Numbered from the stretch's first letter, positions 1-8,449 are shown. The stretch: DNA of 64,000 nucleotides from Sulfurimonas sp. HSL3-2 (GCF_039645965.1 NZ_CP147917.1:1240001-1304000); one strand, 5' to 3'. Notes: a model not told the origin generated them from the sequence alone. Translations and numbers: made by a program.

Positions 1-482
1 TTCACGACGCCTGTAGCAACGATCATATAGTCATATCCGACCGTCTGACCACAGCGTGTGACCACGACATTGTTATCAGGGTCAAAGCTCTTGACCTCAT
101 CTTTGATCCAGTTAACATTTTTAGCGATAAAGTCGCTGTTTGGTTTTTGAAGGTCCTCTTGTTTCATCAGTCCCGCAGCGACAAATACCTGTCCCGGCTG
201 GTAAAGATGCGTCTCATTTGGAGCAATAACCGTGATATCGGGATTTGATATCTTTCTGTTAAGTCTGGCCAGGGTCATGATAGCACCGCTGCCCCCTCCG
301 ACTATAAGGATCTTGCCTTTGACATCGATAGCTTCTGCCTCTGTGTAGCTTCCACTTCCCGCCGAAGCGATCACGGATGCAGCGATGGGAGAGATACCCA
401 GCAGCCTGATGGCTTCACGTCTTGAAATCGGCCCTTTATCGGCACTCGCTTTAAACAACTCCAGCAGCTTCTCAGTCTTCAT
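1..482 (-). CDS. Tat-exported FAD/NAD-binding oxidoreductase, sulfide:quinone reductase-like (3' end outside window)
   Basis: About 160 N-terminal residues are visible; the gene runs off the left edge. A twin-arginine motif (SRREAIRLLG, Arg21-Arg22) and a hydrophobic stretch to about residue 41 indicate Tat export. A Rossmann dinucleotide-binding motif (KILIVGGGSGA, residues 57-67) and the later YDYMIVATG motif are typical of the pyridine nucleotide-disulfide oxidoreductase fold. Family knowledge: Tat-type flavoproteins of this sort in sulfur oxidisers are sulfide:quinone reductases or flavocytochrome c sulfide dehydrogenases that act on sulfide in the periplasm. The catalytic cysteines lie outside the window, so the substrate cannot be confirmed. 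The ATG at 482 follows an AAGGA ribosome site. Confidence 0.7.
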   Translation of the reverse strand, partial: MKTEKLLELFKASADKGPISRREAIRLLGISPIAASVIASAGSGSYTEAEAIDVKGKILIVGGGSGAIMTLARLNRKISNPDITVIAPNETHLYQPGQVFVAAGLMKQEDLQKPNSDFIAKNVNWIKDEVKSFDPDNNVVVTRCGQTVGYDYMIVATGVV

Positions 483-511
483 CGGCTTATCCTTTTTTTT
501 GACTTGAAAAT

Positions 512-517
512 ATTATA
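512..517 (-). promoter_or_regulatory. Candidate sigma70 -10 box upstream of the flavoprotein gene
   Basis: Read on the minus strand this is TATAAT, 29 bases before the ATG at 482, in the AT-rich gap after the DUF695 gene. No convincing -35 is visible, which is common for Campylobacterota promoters. It would let the flavoprotein be transcribed apart from the hyp operon upstream. Confidence 0.4.
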
Positions 518-546
518 ACGAAATATGATAACAAAGAAAATAGTAA

Positions 547-1296
547 TTATGCTTTAACTACACTCGTCTCCCATCCGTCATACTCACCGCCGTAGCTCTT
601 GGCATTGTCTATCAGGTTCATCGTAAGCTCGTCTATCTCGTAGTAGTACGGTACGTCGATGCGGTAAAACTGAAGTCCGTACATAGAGACCTCATCACTG
701 GGTTCCATCTCTTTTTGGATCGTAAAACCGTCACTTTTTATAAACTCTTTGTATATCTCTCTGTCTTGCGGAGTGTTAAAGTAGATCTTATGTTCTATGG
801 CACGTCCCAGTCTCAGGTTATCGCCCGCTTCTTGAAGCATGTTACATGTACGGTGGTTTTGAATGATCTGCCACTGTTTTGCCGTAGGAAGAAGGAGTTT
901 GTTATACACCTCCCACTCCATGTCTGTACGCGCACCGAACTCGTACCTGTAATCCTCGAACTTTCTCATAGCATCGTTTACGGCACTGTCCCATTCAAAA
1001 TCATACTTGAGGTAGTAGATGAAGTTCACACTCCCCTGTGTGATGATGCGTCCGACATACTTTCCTATACGGTAGCGCAAAGACTCCATCTCGATGGAAT
1101 CCTCTATGAAGGAGATATCTTCCTGCTCCTCTTCGCCTAAGAGACCGTCATCTTTTGGAGCATGCAAAAACACCTTCACAAAACCGACATAACCGTACTC
1201 ATCATTCAAGCTGCCGTCTGACACATCGACATTGAACATGACAGCCGAGGGATGTCCCTCCATCGGCTTCATATATGCTTCCCAGTACTCCTGCAT
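547..1296 (-). CDS. DUF695 and RraB-like domain protein
   Basis: This 249-residue soluble acidic protein has an N-terminal half (WEAYMKPMEGHPSAVMFNVD onward) that resembles DUF695. Its C-terminal half from about residue 150 (MLQEAGDNLRLGRAIEHKI) resembles RraB, the protein inhibitor of RNase E regulation. It is the last gene of the minus-strand hyp operon, 12 bp after hypA. Campylobacterota generally lack RNase E, so a direct RraB role is doubtful; the RraB-like fold may act on another partner. No enzymatic motif is visible. The domain assignment is from pattern recognition, not a database search, and no link to hydrogenase maturation is known to me. Confidence 0.6.
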   Translation of the reverse strand: MQEYWEAYMKPMEGHPSAVMFNVDVSDGSLNDEYGYVGFVKVFLHAPKDDGLLGEEEQEDISFIEDSIEMESLRYRIGKYVGRIITQGSVNFIYYLKYDFEWDSAVNDAMRKFEDYRYEFGARTDMEWEVYNKLLLPTAKQWQIIQNHRTCNMLQEAGDNLRLGRAIEHKIYFNTPQDREIYKEFIKSDGFTIQKEMEPSDEVSMYGLQFYRIDVPYYYEIDELTMNLIDNAKSYGGEYDGWETSVVKA

Positions 1297-1308
1297 CCTC
1301 TTCTCCTT

Positions 1309-1650
1309 TTACTTCATCTCTAGGCTCATAAGGAACATGTCTTCCCCGTCCACCACACTTACATCTACACTCTCACATTTTGGACAGCAGTAGTGTCTTG
1401 ACTCCAGCTCGCTTGTAGTACCGCACTCCCTGCAACTTATGGTCAGAGGCTGTATATGCATCACAAACTCTGCGCCGTCACAGACACTGGCTTCTTTAAA
1501 TGTGTTGAACGCCGTCTCTAAAAGATAAGGTTCGACACCACTCATCACCCCTATCTTGACCACAAGCTTTGTCACCTGCGTCGCATCGTTTGCCTTGGTG
1601 TACTCTTCACATTGATCGAGCAGAGCTTGGACTACGCTGTATTCATGCAT
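1309..1650 (-). CDS. hypA: Hydrogenase nickel incorporation protein HypA
   Basis: This 113-residue protein matches the HypA family in length and begins MHEYSVVQALL, whose His2 belongs to the nickel-binding N-terminus of the family. The zinc site is visible as CRECG and CCPKCES (two CxxC pairs, about residues 73-93). With HypB it delivers nickel to the large-subunit precursor of NiFe hydrogenases; in some Campylobacterota HypA also serves urease, but no urease genes are in this window. It lies 10 bp downstream of hypE and just upstream of the DUF695/RraB-like gene, clearly part of the same minus-strand operon. Confidence 0.95.
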   Translation of the reverse strand: MHEYSVVQALLDQCEEYTKANDATQVTKLVVKIGVMSGVEPYLLETAFNTFKEASVCDGAEFVMHIQPLTISCRECGTTSELESRHYCCPKCESVDVSVVDGEDMFLMSLEMK

Positions 1651-1660
1651 CTTTTACCCT

Positions 1661-2659
1661 TTAACAGATTCTCGGCAGCAGTTCGCCGCTTGGAGTCTCC
1701 AAAAACCTTGAAGTCCCCCATCCGCTTTTTAGTATCACTTTCTTTTTATGTTTCTCTGTCACACTTCCTATAAGCGCAGCTTTTGAACAAACATCAAAAC
1801 CTTTGAGTATCTCTACGGCTCTTTTCGCATCCTCTTTTTTAACGGCAAGCACAAACGTCCCCTCGTTTGCCAAAGAGGTCGCTTCAAACCCGAGCATCTC
1901 GCATATCCCTTTTACTTCATCGCTTACGGGGATACTATCCTCTTCTACTTCTATGCAGATATCCGACTGTTTTGCCCACTCGTTCAGTACTGCACCCACA
2001 CCGCCGCGGGTCGCATCTCTCATAGCCGTTATCTTCACATCAGCATCGAGCAGTGCCTTGACCTGAGGATAAAGCGAGTTGCAGTCGCTTTTTAATGCAC
2101 TGCTGAGTTCTATCCCCTCACGCGCTGCAAAGATGGTAGCCCCGTGACAACCGATGTCGCGGTTTACAAGTATGACGTCATCAGTCGTAATGCTGTTTGA
2201 ACTGATGCCCTGCTTTGTGATCTCGCCTATACCCGTAGTGTTGATAAATATCTTATCCACACTTCCGCGCGGCACCACTTTGGTATCTCCGCTCACCACC
2301 ATGGCACTGTTTATTTCAAGCTCACGCTTCATACTCTCAACGATGCGCTCTAAACTCTCTACCTCAAACCCCTCTTCGATGATAACGCTGCATGTAAGAT
2401 ACTTCGGCTTCGCACCCATCATGGCAAGGTCGTTACATGTACCGCACACTGCAAGCTTGCCTATGTCCGCTCCCGCAAAGAACAGAGGTGAAACTGTAAA
2501 GCTGTCGGTGGAAAAAGCGAGTTTTCCGCCATGGATCACAGCCGCGTCTTCGCTGCGCTCTAATATCTCGTTTTTAAATGCTTTGTAAAATATCTTCGAG
2601 ATAAGCTCGTTGTTCTCTTCTCCGCCGTTACCCTGTGCCAGTGTTATCGTCTTCGTCAT
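1661..2659 (-). CDS. hypE: Hydrogenase expression/formation protein HypE
   Basis: This 332-residue PurM/AIR-synthase-family ATPase dehydrates the thiocarboxamide on its own C-terminal cysteine to thiocyanate, the source of the cyanide ligands of the NiFe site. The N-terminus (LAQGNGGEENNELI) and the ATP-binding motifs (FSTDSFTV, GDTKVVPRG, DATRGGVGAVLNEWA) are present. The protein ends LLPRIC, giving the required C-terminal cysteine. It works with HypF, which is encoded about 24 kb away beside hydABC, and with HypC-HypD. It is separated from hypD by three genes unrelated to maturation, an unusual break in the hyp operon. Confidence 0.96.
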   Translation of the reverse strand: MTKTITLAQGNGGEENNELISKIFYKAFKNEILERSEDAAVIHGGKLAFSTDSFTVSPLFFAGADIGKLAVCGTCNDLAMMGAKPKYLTCSVIIEEGFEVESLERIVESMKRELEINSAMVVSGDTKVVPRGSVDKIFINTTGIGEITKQGISSNSITTDDVILVNRDIGCHGATIFAAREGIELSSALKSDCNSLYPQVKALLDADVKITAMRDATRGGVGAVLNEWAKQSDICIEVEEDSIPVSDEVKGICEMLGFEATSLANEGTFVLAVKKEDAKRAVEILKGFDVCSKAALIGSVTEKHKKKVILKSGWGTSRFLETPSGELLPRIC

Positions 2660-2668
2660 CTATCCCGC

Positions 2669-2908
2669 CTACTTTTTCTTTTCCATAGTCTTTATATACA
2701 ACTCTTCCACCTTCGTTCTAGCCCAAGGCGTCTTTCTAAGAAACTTCAGACATGAGTTTATACTGGGCTCATTAAAAAAACAGCGTATCTCGATCAGTTT
2801 GCTTAACTGTTTATATCCATACTCTTTTACAAGACTCTCCAGTATCTCCTGCAGTTTTATCCCATGCAGCGGATTGTTCTTGTTCTTCTCTTTTTCTTCT
2901 TCACCCAT
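2669..2908 (-). CDS. VF530 family small DNA-binding protein
   Basis: This 79-residue basic protein contains the characteristic VF530 (DUF2132) pattern NPLHGIKLQEILESLV, then IRCFFNEPS and LKFLRKTPWAR. The family is named after a Vibrio fischeri protein of known structure with a double helix-turn-helix-like fold and is presumed to bind DNA; its target is unknown. The start overlaps the end of the patatin gene by 8 bp and the stop is 9 bp before hypE, so it is expressed within the hyp operon. The last residues are lysine-rich (KTMEKKK). No link to hydrogenases is known to me. Confidence 0.85.
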   Translation of the reverse strand: MGEEEKEKNKNNPLHGIKLQEILESLVKEYGYKQLSKLIEIRCFFNEPSINSCLKFLRKTPWARTKVEELYIKTMEKKK

Positions 2909-3761
2909 TTTTTTCCTTTAAAGTTTTCTCACAGAGATGGTATCCGTATTCTATAATAGCTTTTGATTTATTAAACTCAAAAGTACCGCATAAGTTTCTT
3001 GGGACTCCTATCTCTATATCCGGCGGATATGCCGCTAGTTTCATTCGAGCGATTGTACCCTGCATTGTCTCAAATGATCTGTTTGCTATTGAATACATAC
3101 TGTTTTTTGAAACGACTGATGTCGGAATAGACACGCTACTGATATACTCTTTTATCTGCGCACCCAAAGACTGCTCTTTTTCTATCTCTTCTTCTAAAAG
3201 AACTTCGGAACTGGATTCTGCCCCTAGATTCACGGCAATAGTCAGATCTGTAGCGTCATCAAAAGTCGGAGCTATCGGAACCGGATTTAACACGCCTCCA
3301 TCTACTAGCGCTCTTCCCTTGTACATGTAAGGAGTAAAAAAGAGCGGTAAAGATATGGAAGCGCGGATGGCATTTAAGAGCGGACCTTCATTTATCCATA
3401 TCTCTTTTTCAGTGTCTATATCAGAAGCGACAGCCGTAAACTTGATAGGCAGATCTTCGATCATATGCTCACCTAGCAACTCTTTCATCTTAGACATAAG
3501 AGTATCACCCGACACAAGTCCGCCTGTACCCTTAAAATCTAAAAGCTTCAACAGGTCTATCCCATCTGCTTCAGCAAGCCAATCGACATACGCATCAAGT
3601 TTTCCCGCTGCATAAAAACCGCCTATGAGTGCTCCTATAGAACACCCTGAAATCGATATTATCTTATACCCATTGTCTTCAAGCCATTTTATGATGCCAA
3701 TATGAGCCAACCCTCTAGCCCCGCCACTTCCCAAAACAAGAGATACCGTCTTTTTCTTCAT
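2901..3761 (-). CDS. Patatin-like phospholipase, RssA family
   Basis: This 286-residue protein has all hallmarks of the bacterial patatin/RssA family: an oxyanion-hole motif near the N-terminus (LGSGGARGLAHIG), the nucleophile elbow GCSIG (GxSxG, about residues 39-43) and the catalytic aspartate in VDGGVLNPVP. It should be a serine lipid acyl hydrolase with a Ser-Asp dyad. There is no signal peptide, so it is probably cytoplasmic or membrane-associated. It overlaps VF530 by 8 bp and follows the HEPN-like gene by 2 bp, placing it inside the hyp operon. Bacterial patatins act in lipid turnover and some act as defence effectors; the role here is not known. Confidence 0.9.
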   Translation of the reverse strand: MKKKTVSLVLGSGGARGLAHIGIIKWLEDNGYKIISISGCSIGALIGGFYAAGKLDAYVDWLAEADGIDLLKLLDFKGTGGLVSGDTLMSKMKELLGEHMIEDLPIKFTAVASDIDTEKEIWINEGPLLNAIRASISLPLFFTPYMYKGRALVDGGVLNPVPIAPTFDDATDLTIAVNLGAESSSEVLLEEEIEKEQSLGAQIKEYISSVSIPTSVVSKNSMYSIANRSFETMQGTIARMKLAAYPPDIEIGVPRNLCGTFEFNKSKAIIEYGYHLCEKTLKEKNG

Positions 3762-3763
3762 AA

Positions 3764-4492
3764 CTATATCAAATCCCCATATTTATTATTTTTTATTTCA
3801 TCGTTACTTAGTATATCATCTAAATATTTTAGATTGAAAGCTAATGTTGCCAATAAGGATAATGCCTTTAAACTATTTATTTCCGTATTAAAATTTGTAG
3901 TTTCGCCATGTAGCATCTGATGTCTATTCATATGCTCAAACTCTAACGTTCTTTTTTTTGGACCTATTCTTATTGGTAATTCGTTATTGAAAAGCTGTTT
4001 TAAAAAATATAATCCAGCTGATTCTATATCTAGACTATTTAATCGTGCTCTCGTTTCCTCAAAAAAGTTACTTTCACGAGTGCCATGAAAGTAGTTTTTG
4101 CCATCAGAAAAATCATAAACTACACCATCAACTTGTGTCATAAAAGCTATACAAGACAAATAATAAAATCCATTATTATGTGCAAAGAAAATTTCCTCAA
4201 GAATATTACTTCTATGTGGAAATTTTTCTTTTAAATCATCAAGAATTCTAGTTGTATTTTCTTTATAATGTTTTATCAGTATTTCATTCACTCTAGTTTC
4301 ATCATTATAAGATTTAAAAAGTTCTTTCAATGCAGTTAGCTCTATTGATGGCTCAACATACCAATTAAAGTTTTCTGCTATGGAAGGAATAAATTCAAAT
4401 TTTTTATTTACTTTTTCAATTATTCTTTGAACAAATTGTAAACTATTTGGTGTTTTAGGTACAGTAGGTACAGCATGATTTAATGCTTTCAT
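3764..4492 (-). CDS. HEPN-like hypothetical protein inserted between hypD and the patatin gene
   Basis: I do not recognise an exact family. The C-terminal part contains MNRHQMLHG followed by a helical NSLKALSLLATLAFNL segment. The arginine and histidine spaced as R-x4-H match the HEPN ribonuclease motif (Rx4-6H), and NRHxxLHG patterns occur in abortive-infection HEPN proteins. The gene is much AT-richer than its neighbours: three 60-base lines hand-counted at 10, 21 and 12 G+C against 33 in a line of hypD, suggesting transfer. The ATG at 4492 has a GGTG site upstream. A TTG at 4522 overlapping the hypD stop codon is an alternative start and would add 10 residues. Function is inferred, not shown. 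Confidence 0.6.
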   Translation of the reverse strand: MKALNHAVPTVPKTPNSLQFVQRIIEKVNKKFEFIPSIAENFNWYVEPSIELTALKELFKSYNDETRVNEILIKHYKENTTRILDDLKEKFPHRSNILEEIFFAHNNGFYYLSCIAFMTQVDGVVYDFSDGKNYFHGTRESNFFEETRARLNSLDIESAGLYFLKQLFNNELPIRIGPKKRTLEFEHMNRHQMLHGETTNFNTEINSLKALSLLATLAFNLKYLDDILSNDEIKNNKYGDLI

Positions 4493-4518
4493 TATATCAC
4501 CAACTTTGAACCTACTAC

Positions 4519-5640
4519 TCAAATCAAATTCCCATACTTATAATAAGCCGCGCAAGCGCCTTCGCTGCTTACCATACAGCTTCCTATCGGGGTTATCGGT
4601 TTACATGCCGTACCGAAGATGGAGCACTCAGGCGGTGTGGCTTTGCCTTTTAGGATGTCTCCGCAGATGCAGAGCTTGTGGTCGTTTATCTCTTCTGTGG
4701 GGAGCACGTTTTTGTAGATGTTTTCTACGTTGTAGCTGTCGTACTCGTCTCTTAGTCTGAGTCCGCTTTTTGGTATGTTGCCTAGTCCGCGCCATTTAAA
4801 GAGGTCTGCTTTTTGGAAGTACTTCTCTATCAGCTCTTGGGCTTTTAGATTTCCCTCACGGTTTACCGCACGTTTGTACTCCACTTCAAGTTCGCATCTC
4901 CCCTCTATGAATTGCTTTACTATCATGCTGATGGACTGCATCACGTCTACGGGTTCAAAACCGCTTACGACAACTGGTTTACCCCAGTCGCGAGGAAACT
5001 CTTCATATATCTTGCTTCCGCTTATGACACTTACATGTGAGGGTCCTAAAAACGCGTCTATCTTACACTCGTCGTCTGCAAGCAGTGCGCTCATGGCCTC
5101 GGGAACGGTCACGTGGTTTATGTGAAAGTAGATGTTCTTGATGCCGCGTTTTATCACCGTGTCAAGCAGTGCAGCGGTCATGGGTGTAGTGGTCTCAAAA
5201 CCTATGGCAAAGAAGATGATCTTTTTTGTAGCGTTTTCGTCTGCTATCTTCAAACAGTCAAGCGGAGAATAGACAAAGCGCACGTCCGCACCCTTGCTTC
5301 TCGCATCTTGAAGACTTCCGTTGCTTCCTGGTACTTTTATCATATCGCCCAGTGTGACTAAGATGACATCTTTTTGCATGCTTAACACATACGCATGGTC
5401 AATGCGCTCTTTTGGCATGATGCACACGGGACATCCAGGTCCGTGGATGAACTTGATGTTTTGCGGCAAAAGCTGCAGAATTCCATACTTCATAATGGTA
5501 TGCGTATGACCACCGCACACCTCCATGATGTTTATGGAAGAGGTGAGTTTTTTTGCGTCTTCTTGGATGATCTTCGCATACGCTTTTATGGTCTCAGCGT
5601 CACGAAAATCGTCGTAGAGGTTTTTGAGTTCCAAACTCAT
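4519..5640 (-). CDS. hypD: Hydrogenase formation protein HypD
   Basis: This 373-residue iron-sulfur protein is the scaffold on which the Fe(CN)2CO group is assembled together with HypC. Conserved family motifs are visible: MEVCGGHTHTI (about residues 40-50), GPGCPVCIMP, FAIGFETTTP, and a C-terminal cysteine cluster (LCICGDIL, PPECSIFGTACKPITPIGSCMVSSEG in segments) that binds the [4Fe-4S] cluster. The start is 3 bp after the hypC stop and the ATG at 5640 is the only good in-frame start. It is the last maturation gene before three foreign-looking genes interrupt the operon. Confidence 0.96.
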   Translation of the reverse strand: MSLELKNLYDDFRDAETIKAYAKIIQEDAKKLTSSINIMEVCGGHTHTIMKYGILQLLPQNIKFIHGPGCPVCIMPKERIDHAYVLSMQKDVILVTLGDMIKVPGSNGSLQDARSKGADVRFVYSPLDCLKIADENATKKIIFFAIGFETTTPMTAALLDTVIKRGIKNIYFHINHVTVPEAMSALLADDECKIDAFLGPSHVSVISGSKIYEEFPRDWGKPVVVSGFEPVDVMQSISMIVKQFIEGRCELEVEYKRAVNREGNLKAQELIEKYFQKADLFKWRGLGNIPKSGLRLRDEYDSYNVENIYKNVLPTEEINDHKLCICGDILKGKATPPECSIFGTACKPITPIGSCMVSSEGACAAYYKYGNLI

Positions 5641-5643
5641 CTC

Positions 5644-5934
5644 TTACGCTCCGCCGCTTGGGCACTCGTCACTTTCTTGTATGGCGGCTAGCCGATCTTC
5701 CTCGTCCATTTTGCTTAGTATCTCTTGGTATACTTTTATGGATTCTAGGGCATCTTCCTCATCTATCTTGTTCATGACGAAGCCTATATGGATAAGAACG
5801 TAATCGCCGATCTTTACGCTTCCCTCTTCCATCAGATCCAGTCCGACCTCACGCATAACACCCATTGTATCTACCTGAGCGGTGTTCTTTTCCGGGTCAA
5901 TTTTCACTACTTTACTCGGTATCGACAGACACAT
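5644..5934 (-). CDS. hypC: Hydrogenase assembly chaperone HypC
   Basis: This 96-residue protein starts MCLSIPSKVV, the family signature in which Cys2 carries the iron-carbonyl-cyanide precursor and contacts the large-subunit apoprotein. The middle part (GDYVLIHIGFVMNKIDEEDA) is also typical. Only one HypC is encoded in this window although three NiFe large subunits are present, so it probably serves all of them unless a paralog exists elsewhere. It sits 1 bp downstream of hypB and 3 bp upstream of hypD in the minus-strand operon. Confidence 0.95.
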   Translation of the reverse strand: MCLSIPSKVVKIDPEKNTAQVDTMGVMREVGLDLMEEGSVKIGDYVLIHIGFVMNKIDEEDALESIKVYQEILSKMDEEDRLAAIQESDECPSGGA

Positions 5935-5935
5935 A

Positions 5936-6754
5936 CTAAACCCTCATCTTTCTTTTAAATTCTATCCACTCTATGACACGTTTTATGCTTGCTTCGTCTT
6001 TGATGTTCACCTCTAAGATATCCACATTTGGTTTGAGTTTTCTCGCTTCCGCTTTTTCATGTTCGATGTCGTAGTCAAAGTGAGGCAGAAGGTCTGTCTT
6101 TGTTATGAGCACCAAGTCGGCCTGACGGAACATCACGGGATACTTTTCTATCTTGTCGTTGCCCTCGGGAACCGAGACAAGTACGATGTTGAGATGGCTT
6201 CCCACGTCATAGCTTGCAGGACACACAAGGTTTCCGACATTTTCCACAAAACATACGTCCATCTCATCTAAGTCCATATGATGCAGTGCTTTGTGCACCA
6301 TGAACGCATCCAAGTGACACGCCGAACCCGTTTGTATCTGGTGGGCCTGTATCCCTTTTGCTTTGAGTCTGTCCGCATCACGGCTGGTCTCCAAGTCTCC
6401 CTCGACTACGCCGAATTTAAAAGGAGAGAGAGCTGCCATGTTTTCTAAGAGCGTGGTTTTTCCGCTGCCGGGACTGCTCATCAGATTGATGCACAGTACG
6501 TTATGCTCGTCAAAATGCGCTCTGTTATGCGCTGCTTCATGATCGTTCTTATCGAGTATCTTTGTGATGACCGAGATGGTCTTTGGATCGTTTAACTGAG
6601 GATTGTCGTGCAGATGCTGGTGTGCCTCTTGATGTTTGTGAGAATCATCATCATGGTGATGGTGTCCATGGTCGTGATGGTGGTCATGATGATGTCCATG
6701 TTCATCGTGAGAGTGACTATGTTCCGTTATACTGCAACCGCAATCTTTACACAT
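5936..6754 (-). CDS. hypB: Hydrogenase nickel incorporation GTPase HypB
   Basis: This 272-residue SIMIBI-class GTPase inserts nickel together with HypA. The N-terminus has MCKDCGCS, matching the high-affinity nickel CxxCGC site, followed by a long histidine-rich stretch (about residues 13-47) that can store nickel. The P-loop (SPGSGKTTLLE), VVEGDLETSRDA, and the G-domain metal and guanine motifs (FVENVGNLVCPA, ITKTDLLP) are intact. It is the first gene of the hyp operon; the 209-bp AT-rich gap upstream is shared with the divergent pyk gene and should hold both promoters. The histidine-rich N-terminus and the nickel permease at 23337-23975 point to an active nickel economy. Confidence 0.97.
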   Translation of the reverse strand: MCKDCGCSITEHSHSHDEHGHHHDHHHDHGHHHHDDDSHKHQEAHQHLHDNPQLNDPKTISVITKILDKNDHEAAHNRAHFDEHNVLCINLMSSPGSGKTTLLENMAALSPFKFGVVEGDLETSRDADRLKAKGIQAHQIQTGSACHLDAFMVHKALHHMDLDEMDVCFVENVGNLVCPASYDVGSHLNIVLVSVPEGNDKIEKYPVMFRQADLVLITKTDLLPHFDYDIEHEKAEARKLKPNVDILEVNIKDEASIKRVIEWIEFKRKMRV

Positions 6755-6963
6755 ACATTTTCCTTACGTTCTATAAATATTTTTTTCTTAATATACAATA
6801 TTCATACTTTATATTTATATTTTAAAAATAAGATTAATTTTTTTTCTTCTTATATGTTTTTAGGACTCAATAGAATGAAAATATCAAAAGAGATTTTTAT
6901 TGTCATCATCTTGTTATCAAAATGTTGTTAGACTAGTGCTAAATAATTGGATAGAATAGACTC

Positions 6964-8415
6964 ATGAAAAAAAGAACAAAGATCTTAGCGACGATCGGTC
7001 CCGCATCAGATAAGTTAGAGAAAATAATCGAGCTGATGCGTGCAGGAGTAAATGTCTTTAGGCTTAACTTTAGTCACGGTACCTATGAATACCATGAAAA
7101 AGTCTTGTCAAATATAAGAGAAGCCTCAAAGCGTACCGGTCTTGTCGTCGGTGTGCTACAAGACATCAGCGGTCCTAAAATCCGTATCGGCGAGCTTGAA
7201 GAGAGTTTTGATCTTAAAAAAGACGACATCATCAACTTTCATAAACAAGATATCATCGGTACAAAAGTGGATGAAAACAGGTATGAGGTAAGCATCAACT
7301 ACCCGAAGATCCTTTCTCAGTTAAATATCGGCGACTATATCTACCTCTATGACGGCATTATCCGCACAAAAGTCCTATCTTGCAGCGAAGATGTAGTACA
7401 GGTCCTTGTCGAAAACGAGGGAGTATTGTCATCAAAAAAAGGGATAAACTTTCCAAACAGCCGACTTAATGTAGATATACTAACCCAAAAAGATATCAAT
7501 GATATCCAGTGGGGTGTCGACAACGGTGTGGACTATATGGCCATCTCTTTTGTCCAAAACGCGAAGGATATGATGAAAGCCAGAGAAGTCTTAGACGGTT
7601 TTGGCGGAAAACAGATGCTCATCGCCAAGATAGAGAAGTTTGATGCGGTAGAAAACATCGATGCGATACTCGAGGTCTCAGACGGCATCATGGTGGCTCG
7701 CGGTGACCTTGGCATAGAGGTTCCGTACTATGAGGTTCCAAACATCCAAAAGATGCTGATACAAAAAGCAAACGCAGCTTCAAAACCCGTCATCACAGCT
7801 ACGCAGATGCTTCTTTCTATGACACACTCACAACGTGCAACACGCGCCGAGATCAGCGATATAGCCAATGCCGTGCTTGACGGTACGGATGCAGTCATGC
7901 TCTCTGAAGAGAGTGCCATAGGCGAGTACCCTGTTCTTGCAGTGAAAACGATGTTCGATACCATCGTTGAGACAGAAAAAGCCTACCCCTACTACAAGTT
8001 TGACCTTAACTACAGTCACGATGACGATATCACGAATGCCATAGACGAATCAGCCGTCAGACTCTGCAGAGATATTAAAGTATCCGGCATACTCTCTTTG
8101 ACAAACTCCGGAAGTTCGGCTAAAAAGTTGGCAAAGTATCGTCCGGACAGACCCATCTATGCCATAACTCATGATGACGCTGTGAGACAACAGCTTACAC
8201 TTTCATGGGGTGTTATCCCCGTTTTTTCGGTTAAAAAAGACTCACTTGAACATACACTAAGAGACACGATAAAAAGAGGTCTGGAAGATGGTGTTCTTGA
8301 TCTTAAAAAAAGCTATATTTTAACCGCAGGCGATCCCACAGGTGTAAGCGGGTCGATAAACTTGATAAGAGTGCTGAGAGAACAGGAGATGAGCTTTTTT
8401 CAAAACATAGAGTAA
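6964..8415 (+). CDS. pyk: Pyruvate kinase
   Basis: This 483-residue enzyme converts phosphoenolpyruvate and ADP to pyruvate and ATP. Visible motifs include TKILATIGPAS at the N-terminus, RLNFSHG, the active-site segment IAKIEKFDAVENID (catalytic Lys in the family signature), GIMVARGDLGIEVP and MLSEESAIGEYP. The C-terminal regulatory domain is present. It is divergent from hypB. A TAGAAT box lies at 6952-6957, only 6 bp before the ATG, and no clear ribosome site is visible, so either the true promoter is farther up or the message has a very short leader. It is 76 bp upstream of the TPR/FecR/cyclase operon. Confidence 0.96.
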   Translation: MKKRTKILATIGPASDKLEKIIELMRAGVNVFRLNFSHGTYEYHEKVLSNIREASKRTGLVVGVLQDISGPKIRIGELEESFDLKKDDIINFHKQDIIGTKVDENRYEVSINYPKILSQLNIGDYIYLYDGIIRTKVLSCSEDVVQVLVENEGVLSSKKGINFPNSRLNVDILTQKDINDIQWGVDNGVDYMAISFVQNAKDMMKAREVLDGFGGKQMLIAKIEKFDAVENIDAILEVSDGIMVARGDLGIEVPYYEVPNIQKMLIQKANAASKPVITATQMLLSMTHSQRATRAEISDIANAVLDGTDAVMLSEESAIGEYPVLAVKTMFDTIVETEKAYPYYKFDLNYSHDDDITNAIDESAVRLCRDIKVSGILSLTNSGSSAKKLAKYRPDRPIYAITHDDAVRQQLTLSWGVIPVFSVKKDSLEHTLRDTIKRGLEDGVLDLKKSYILTAGDPTGVSGSINLIRVLREQEMSFFQNIE

Positions 8416-8449
8416 AGCATTTTTAAGTACTTTCTTATTTGTAAGGTTC

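Noticed and set aside
715-1140. A 141-codon ORF on the plus strand opposite the DUF695 gene
   Set aside because: It is antisense to a better-supported gene with no recognisable domain.
6610-6720. A tandem DNA repeat in hypB
   Set aside because: The repeated cat/atg pattern only encodes the His-rich N-terminus of HypB.
6875-6931. An 18-codon ORF (MKISKEIF...) in the hypB-pyk gap
   Set aside because: It is short and hydrophobic, no good ribosome site precedes it and the region is AT-rich; it could be random.
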